A stretch of DNA of 9,366 nt from BRHc4a sp049325055 (GTDB taxonomy: Bacteria > Bacillota > Desulfotomaculia > Desulfotomaculales > Desulfocucumaceae). The DNA lies in assembly GCA_049325055.1 (NCBI GenBank), contig JBMOPB010000041.1, forward strand, positions 1 through 9,366, written 5' to 3'. The position numbers and the translations under genes are program-made. Below are positions 5,517 to 9,366 of this stretch, piece by piece (position 1 is the stretch's first letter; each line of letters begins with the position of its first letter). The notes under the pieces were generated by a model. That model made no database searches, was not told the DNA's origin, and was given only the letters and a program-made list of their open reading frames with translations.

Positions 5517-5552
5517 ATGCTGCGCTTTGCAGGCGCTGGCAGTCGTAAATGA
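5517..5552 (+). CDS. 11-codon leader ORF overlapping the protease start
   Basis: ATG 5517 follows GGGAGGG (5508-5514; GGAGG 5509-5513, spacing 3) and encodes MLRFAGAGSRK. Its TGA (5550-5552) overlaps the ATG of the protease (5549-5551) in an ATGA arrangement. The protease start itself has no nearby ribosome site, and the in-frame codon just before it is a stop (TAA 5546-5548). Translational coupling from this leader is therefore the simplest reading. The peptide is not hydrophobic, so it is not a misplaced signal sequence. Confidence 0.45.
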   Translation: MLRFAGAGSRK

Positions 5553-7921
5553 AAGAAAACGGTGCATATGGGCTGAAGTCCTGTGTTTTACAGTGCAAGG
5601 GGAAAATCGGCCTTAATGAAAGACGGGCACTGGAGTCGCTGGGAATATCGCTGAGCCAGTATATTCCCGACAACGCCTTTCTCGTAAGGTTAAGCCAAGA
5701 ACAGATTGATGCCGTGGTAAAACTGCACTTTATAGAGTCTGTATCCGCGGCCGGGTTGGAGAAAAAGCTGGAGGAAAGCCTGGCAGCCGGCCTCGAAAGG
5801 CTGTCCGGGGAAGCGGACCGGCAAATATTCCGGGTTGTTGTAAGGCTCTTTGAAAACGCCCATGCTGAGTCCATCATCAGCTACGTTCAAAAAGCTGGCG
5901 GTAAGGTTGCCGGGCATGACAGCAACTGGCTTGAGGTGGAACTGGAGGCCGGGCGCCTGTTCGGGCTGGCGGCCTTTCCGGAGGTGCTCAGCGTGGAAGA
6001 AGCAAAAGAATTTGAGCTTCTCAACGACCGGGCCGGGGAGATCATCAAGGCCCCTTCCCTGTGGACCGGGGGGCTTACCGGCGCCGGTCAAATCATAGGT
6101 GTAGCCGACACCGGGCTTGACACCGGCGTTGCCGATACCATGCACCCGGATTTTCAGGACAGGGTAACGGCCATATTCCCGCTGGGGAGGAGCGGAGATG
6201 CCAGTGACTTCCACGGCCACGGCACCCATGTTGCAGGCTCCGCCCTGGGTTCCGGGAAAGCTTCCGAAGGCCGCTACAGGGGTGTGGCCCCAGAGTCGTC
6301 CATAGTGTTCCAGTCAATCATGGATAAAAACGGAGGGCTTTCCGGCATTCCCGGAGACCTCGGCATTCTGTTGGACCAGGCCTACCAGGCCGGGGCCAGG
6401 ATTTACAACATATCCTGGGGCAGCAGTGTGAGAGGGGTATACAACTATACCGCCGCCCAGGTGGATAAATACGTCTGGGAGCACGACGACATGGCCCTTG
6501 CTGTGGCTGCCGGCAATATAGGGCAGGCCGGGGCTATCTACTCCCCCGCCGTGGCAAAAAATGTCATAGCCGTAGGAGCAAGCGAGAACAACCGGCCGGA
6601 AAAGGGCAGCGTTGCGGATAACCCGTCTGAAGTGGCTTTCTTCAGCAGCCGGGGCCCGGCGGCGGACGGGAGGATAAAGCCCGACATTGTGGCTCCGGGC
6701 ACCTGGATACTTTCCTCCAAGTCTTCATTGGCGCCGGACAACAGGTTCTGGGGCGTGGAAAACCAGTATTACGCCTATAATGGTGGCACCAGCATGGCAT
6801 CTCCCATTGTGGCGGGAATGCTGGGGCTGATCCGGGAGTATTTCACCCGGGTCCGGGGTATTAATCCTTCCTCGGCCCTCCTTAAGGCGGCCCTTTTAGA
6901 CGGGGCCTTTCACCTGCCGAACCATTCCCAAAACGAAGAGGGGAAGGGCAGGCTGTGCGCGCCTGATGAGTTTCTCGACCCCACCAGGAGCTTTTTATAT
7001 GTGGACCGGGAAACCAAGCTGGCCACCGGCGAAAAAAAGACTTACCAGTACAGGCTTAACGGTTCCGGAGCAACCTTGAAGGCCACTCTTGTCTGGACGG
7101 ATTACCCCGCTGCCACCACCGCCCTAAAGGCTTTGGTGAACGACCTGGACCTCACCGTGGAGAGCCCCTCCGGCAAGGTTTATGCCTTGGATGACCACGT
7201 CAACAATGTCGAGCAGGTAATCATACCAAATGCTGATCCAGGAGTATATTTTATTACCGTCAGCGGGTATCATATACCGATGGGGTATCAGGGCTACGCC
7301 CTTTTCGTGTCCGGCGGATTGGCGGGGCAGCCTGACACCACAGCCCCTGTGGTACGCATAACCAGTCCCCAAAACAACAGCATGGTGGAGGGTGTCATAA
7401 CCATCTCTGCCGAGGCCGGCGACGACATGGGTGTAGCCAGGGTGGAGTTCTATCTGGACAGTCAGTTGATCGGTATTAATACCACCCCACCCTACCGGGT
7501 GGATCTTGATACCAGGCCCCTGGCCAACAAAGCGTACAACATAATTGTCAGGGCCTTCGACGGGGCCGGCAATGCGGGGGAGGACACAGTCGCCATTGTT
7601 GTGAATAACCCTGTGGCGGCGGCCCCGGAGGTAAAGATAGCCTGGCCGCTTGAGGGTGTGGTGTTAAAAGGGGTTGTCAGGTTCAGGGTAAATGTAAGCA
7701 GCGGGCAGCCTCTGGCCAATGCGTCATTCCTTGTCAATGACAGGGTGATAAAGGTATACGATTACTCCAAGACATTGGCTCCGATAAAGGAGATATCTCC
7801 CTACACCATACTGGACACAACCAAATATCCCAACGGCTTTCTGGTGTTGAGGGCGCGGGCCTGCGACAGAAACAGCCTCTGCGGTGAATCGTCAGTCTCG
7901 GTCACGGTCAGCAACCCTTAA
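5549..7921 (+). CDS. Subtilisin-family (S8) serine protease with C-terminal Ig-like domains
   Basis: A 790-residue subtilase. Residues about 10-155 are two prodomain-like alpha/beta segments (GISLSQYIPDNAFLVRL; FPEVLSVEEA). The catalytic domain (about 165-455) has Asp187 (VADTGLD), His224 (HGHGTHVAG), the oxyanion-hole Asn323 (AAGNIG) and Ser415 (GGTSMASPIVAG), so it should be active. A jelly-roll domain follows (about 485-590, LKATLVWTDYP and VNDLDLTVESP, as in proprotein-convertase-like P domains). Two Ig-like domains end the protein (about 598-688 and 694-790; the first has ITSPQNNSMVEG and VEFYLDSQLIG). No sortase, S-layer or membrane anchor is seen. The protein begins almost directly with the prodomain and has no signal peptide, and a stop immediately upstream rules out extension. 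It may therefore be cytoplasmic or exported unconventionally. It is flanked by terminators, so it is probably its own transcription unit. Confidence 0.93.
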   Translation: MKENGAYGLKSCVLQCKGKIGLNERRALESLGISLSQYIPDNAFLVRLSQEQIDAVVKLHFIESVSAAGLEKKLEESLAAGLERLSGEADRQIFRVVVRLFENAHAESIISYVQKAGGKVAGHDSNWLEVELEAGRLFGLAAFPEVLSVEEAKEFELLNDRAGEIIKAPSLWTGGLTGAGQIIGVADTGLDTGVADTMHPDFQDRVTAIFPLGRSGDASDFHGHGTHVAGSALGSGKASEGRYRGVAPESSIVFQSIMDKNGGLSGIPGDLGILLDQAYQAGARIYNISWGSSVRGVYNYTAAQVDKYVWEHDDMALAVAAGNIGQAGAIYSPAVAKNVIAVGASENNRPEKGSVADNPSEVAFFSSRGPAADGRIKPDIVAPGTWILSSKSSLAPDNRFWGVENQYYAYNGGTSMASPIVAGMLGLIREYFTRVRGINPSSALLKAALLDGAFHLPNHSQNEEGKGRLCAPDEFLDPTRSFLYVDRETKLATGEKKTYQYRLNGSGATLKATLVWTDYPAATTALKALVNDLDLTVESPSGKVYALDDHVNNVEQVIIPNADPGVYFITVSGYHIPMGYQGYALFVSGGLAGQPDTTAPVVRITSPQNNSMVEGVITISAEAGDDMGVARVEFYLDSQLIGINTTPPYRVDLDTRPLANKAYNIIVRAFDGAGNAGEDTVAIVVNNPVAAAPEVKIAWPLEGVVLKGVVRFRVNVSSGQPLANASFLVNDRVIKVYDYSKTLAPIKEISPYTILDTTKYPNGFLVLRARACDRNSLCGESSVSVTVSNP

Positions 7922-7949
7922 TTTCTATATACAAATAAACTGACCCGGC

Positions 7950-7975
7950 AGTGCAGCATAAGCTGCACTTTTTTT
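7950..7975 (+). terminator. Rho-independent terminator of the protease gene
   Basis: AGTGCAGC and GCTGCACT form an 8-bp stem around an ATAA loop, followed by a run of T to 7975. It lies 28 bases after the protease stop codon. Confidence 0.93.
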
Positions 7976-8191
7976 GTCCCATCACTTGTTGAAAAACCAA
8001 ACCTTAATGCTTTGGTATGGCTGACCGGCATGGCAATATCAGACTCCGGGAGGATAGGAAAAAACCCCGTTTATGATTACCATAGTATTGGCTTCAGTTG
8101 CGGGTGGCAGCAGAAGGCAGTAATAACAAAAGCGCATAAAAATGGTAAATAACAACAATTTGCAAGAATGCCGCATGGGAGGAGATGTAAG

Positions 8192-8773
8192 GTGAAGAGG
8201 TTTTTAAGTGTCATGAATATCGCCATAACCATAATACTGGTCCTGGTAATCGCGGCGGCCGCATTCCTTGCGTTTTCGGCCCGCCTTTCCGGGGATAAGA
8301 TGCCGTCGGTGGCGGGGCACAAGGTCCTGACGGTGCTCAGCGGATCCATGGAGCCGGCCATCAGTACCGGCGATGTGATAATAATACGGCCCCTGGCCCA
8401 GGATGAAGAGATAAGGGAAGGGGACGTGATAACCTTCCGCACCAGGGAAAAGGCCGACATGCTGATAACCCACCGGGTCATGGGCATTGTCAGCGTGAAC
8501 GGTGTGCCCAAGGCCTATGTCACCAAGGGGGACGCCAACGATTCCCAGGACCTGTCCACCGTGGCCAGGGAACAGGTGGTGGGCGTCTACCAGTGGCGGG
8601 TGCCTTACTTCGGCTACTTTTCGGACCTGCTGCGCAAGCCCTTCGGAATCATCGCCTTCGTAGTGCTGCCGGGTGTGATACTGATAGGGCACGAGCTGAT
8701 CAAGATATACAAAATTCTTGCCGAGGCCGAAGCGGCCAAGGTAGGGGGGGGAGGTGATCAGCCCAAGGCATAG
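8192..8773 (+). CDS. sipW: SipW-type (ER-type, S26B) signal peptidase I
   Basis: A 193-residue membrane protease that removes signal peptides from TasA/camelysin-type proteins at the outer face of the membrane. A first membrane segment (about 9-29) precedes the catalytic Ser52 in SGSMEP, followed by the TGDVIIIRP strand. His94 (ITHRV) replaces the Lys of ordinary bacterial signal peptidases, the hallmark of the ER/SipW type. The TKGDAND segment carries the conserved Asp114. A second membrane segment (about 153-173) and a charged tail end the protein. I chose GTG 8192 because GGGAGGAG (8177-8184) lies 7 bases ahead. An upstream ATG at 8168 would place that ribosome site inside the gene. The 216 bases before it hold the protease terminator and no convincing promoter. 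A G8 run occurs near the 3' end. Its clients are probably the TasA-like proteins in this window. Confidence 0.93.
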   Translation: MKRFLSVMNIAITIILVLVIAAAAFLAFSARLSGDKMPSVAGHKVLTVLSGSMEPAISTGDVIIIRPLAQDEEIREGDVITFRTREKADMLITHRVMGIVSVNGVPKAYVTKGDANDSQDLSTVAREQVVGVYQWRVPYFGYFSDLLRKPFGIIAFVVLPGVILIGHELIKIYKILAEAEAAKVGGGGDQPKA

Positions 8774-8804
8774 CCGGGTTGCCTTTCGTGACGCCCTGAC
8801 GCGC

Positions 8805-8828
8805 CGGGGTTTCGATACAGGAGCCCCG
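8805..8828 (+). other. Small hairpin between sipW and the next TasA-like gene
   Basis: CGGGG (8805-8809) and CCCCG (8824-8828) can pair across a 14-base loop, followed by an A/T-rich stretch with AAATTTTTAAAATTTT just before the ribosome site. It is too weak for a confident terminator. It could be a partial attenuator or mRNA end-point that lets the structural gene be expressed at a different level from sipW. Confidence 0.3.
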
Positions 8829-8869
8829 AAAGAGAAACAAATTTTTAAAATTTTAAGGAGGAACTGCTA

Positions 8870-9366
8870 ATGATTAAGAGACTTTCCCTGAGCCTTATGG
8901 CTGTAGCCTTGATTGCAATGCTGGTGAGCGCGGCAACCTTCGCTCTGTTCACCGCCACAACTGGAAACGAGTCCAATACCTTTACTGCTGGTACCGTAAC
9001 CCTTGGTCAGCCTGCAAGCACACCGTTCACTATAACTAACCTTGCCCCTGGAGATAGCGGTAACCGTACTTACACGGTTACTTATACCGGTAGTCTTGAC
9101 GCTTGGATCGGTTTGGATACCACCACCGCTGGTGGACTATTCGGTGGGACTTCACCGCTGCAATTTACAATTAAACGTGGAGCCACAACATTTGATAATA
9201 ATGCTAGCGACCAAGTGGTTGGGTTAGTGTCGCATGATGATGCCCTTACCTTTGATATAGCTTACAGCATGCCCCTTGGTGCCGATAACTCCTACCAAGG
9301 CCAATCTGCTACAGTAACTATGCTGGTGAAAGCTGTCCAGGCCAAGAACAACACCAACAGCACCAA
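8870..9366 (+). CDS. TasA/camelysin-like secreted protein (3' end outside the window)
   Basis: An open frame from ATG 8870 with AAGGAGG at 8855-8861 runs off the window after 165 residues. It starts with a short basic region and hydrophobic core, then SAATFALFTATTGNESNTFTAGTV, a textbook SipW-dependent signal and mature N-terminus. The body is a compact beta-sandwich (PFTITNLAPGDSGNRTYTV; SLDAWIGLDTT). The closing NSYQG segment, shared with 4809-5399, lies near residue 141, so the natural stop is probably just beyond the edge. Codon choice leans to GGT, GCT, ACC and CTT, unlike the GGG/GGC/GCC-rich sipW and protease genes, which suggests strong expression as a major structural subunit. It lies 96 bases after sipW and is probably in the same operon, the classic pairing of SipW with its substrate. 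Confidence 0.9.
   Translation, partial: MIKRLSLSLMAVALIAMLVSAATFALFTATTGNESNTFTAGTVTLGQPASTPFTITNLAPGDSGNRTYTVTYTGSLDAWIGLDTTTAGGLFGGTSPLQFTIKRGATTFDNNASDQVVGLVSHDDALTFDIAYSMPLGADNSYQGQSATVTMLVKAVQAKNNTNST

Noticed and set aside
8168..8191. ATG 8168 as the start of SipW
   Set aside because: The strong GGGAGGAG site lies after it and is correctly spaced for GTG 8192. The eight extra residues are not needed by the fold.
8077..8692. Minus-strand frames opposite sipW (8077-8511 and 8204-8692)
   Set aside because: They are shadows of a well-supported gene with a complete catalytic set, and have no family features of their own.
1..9366. CRISPR array, tRNA, rRNA, insertion sequence or attachment site
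   Set aside because: No regularly spaced repeats, cloverleaf, rRNA segments, transposase frame or flanking duplications were seen.

Overview
The window suggests a Gram-positive, probably anaerobic, spore-former-type Firmicute. A member of the Peptococcaceae (Desulfotomaculum/Pelotomaculum-like) is my best guess. The reasons are strong GGAGG-type ribosome sites, classical hairpin-plus-T terminators, mixed GC content with GC-rich coding sequence and AT-rich spacers, and an ER-type SipW signal peptidase with TasA/camelysin-like substrates. The genus is inference only.

Layout from left to right: the tail of an unassigned gene with its terminator (1-181); a small zinc-ribbon-like protein on the minus strand (214-438); a long AT-rich regulatory spacer (439-1075) with a good promoter, a possible 10-codon leader and a 9-bp inverted repeat; a NarL/LuxR-type response regulator (1076-1762); back-to-back hairpins (1828-1903); a two-gene minus-strand operon (3977 to 1919) encoding a TasA-like protein fused to a parallel beta-helix and a secreted coiled-coil protein with a Gly/Asn/Ser/Thr-rich tail; a divergent control region (3978-4297); a receiver-only degenerate paralogue of the regulator co-transcribed with a TasA/camelysin-like protein (4298-5399); a subtilisin-family protease with two C-terminal Ig-like domains preceded by an 11-codon leader (5517-7921); SipW (8192-8773); and a second TasA/camelysin-like protein cut by the window end (8870-9366).

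Read together, this looks like a surface-fibre or matrix locus. SipW would process the substrates carrying the hydrophobic signal followed by an [AG]xF[ST]A-type segment: 2940-3977, 4809-5399, 8870-9366 and, in divergent form, 1919-2887. The protease could mature, release or turn over the fibres, although it has no visible signal peptide. The two regulator paralogues flank the minus-strand operon, and copies of a GGTATGA half-site lie in both control regions, which suggests shared regulation. The most unusual points are the receiver-only regulator whose phospho-acceptor aspartate is replaced by glutamate, the TasA/beta-helix fusion, the overlapping leader in front of a signal-less subtilase, and a G8 tract near the end of sipW that opens a frame running exactly to the next start codon.
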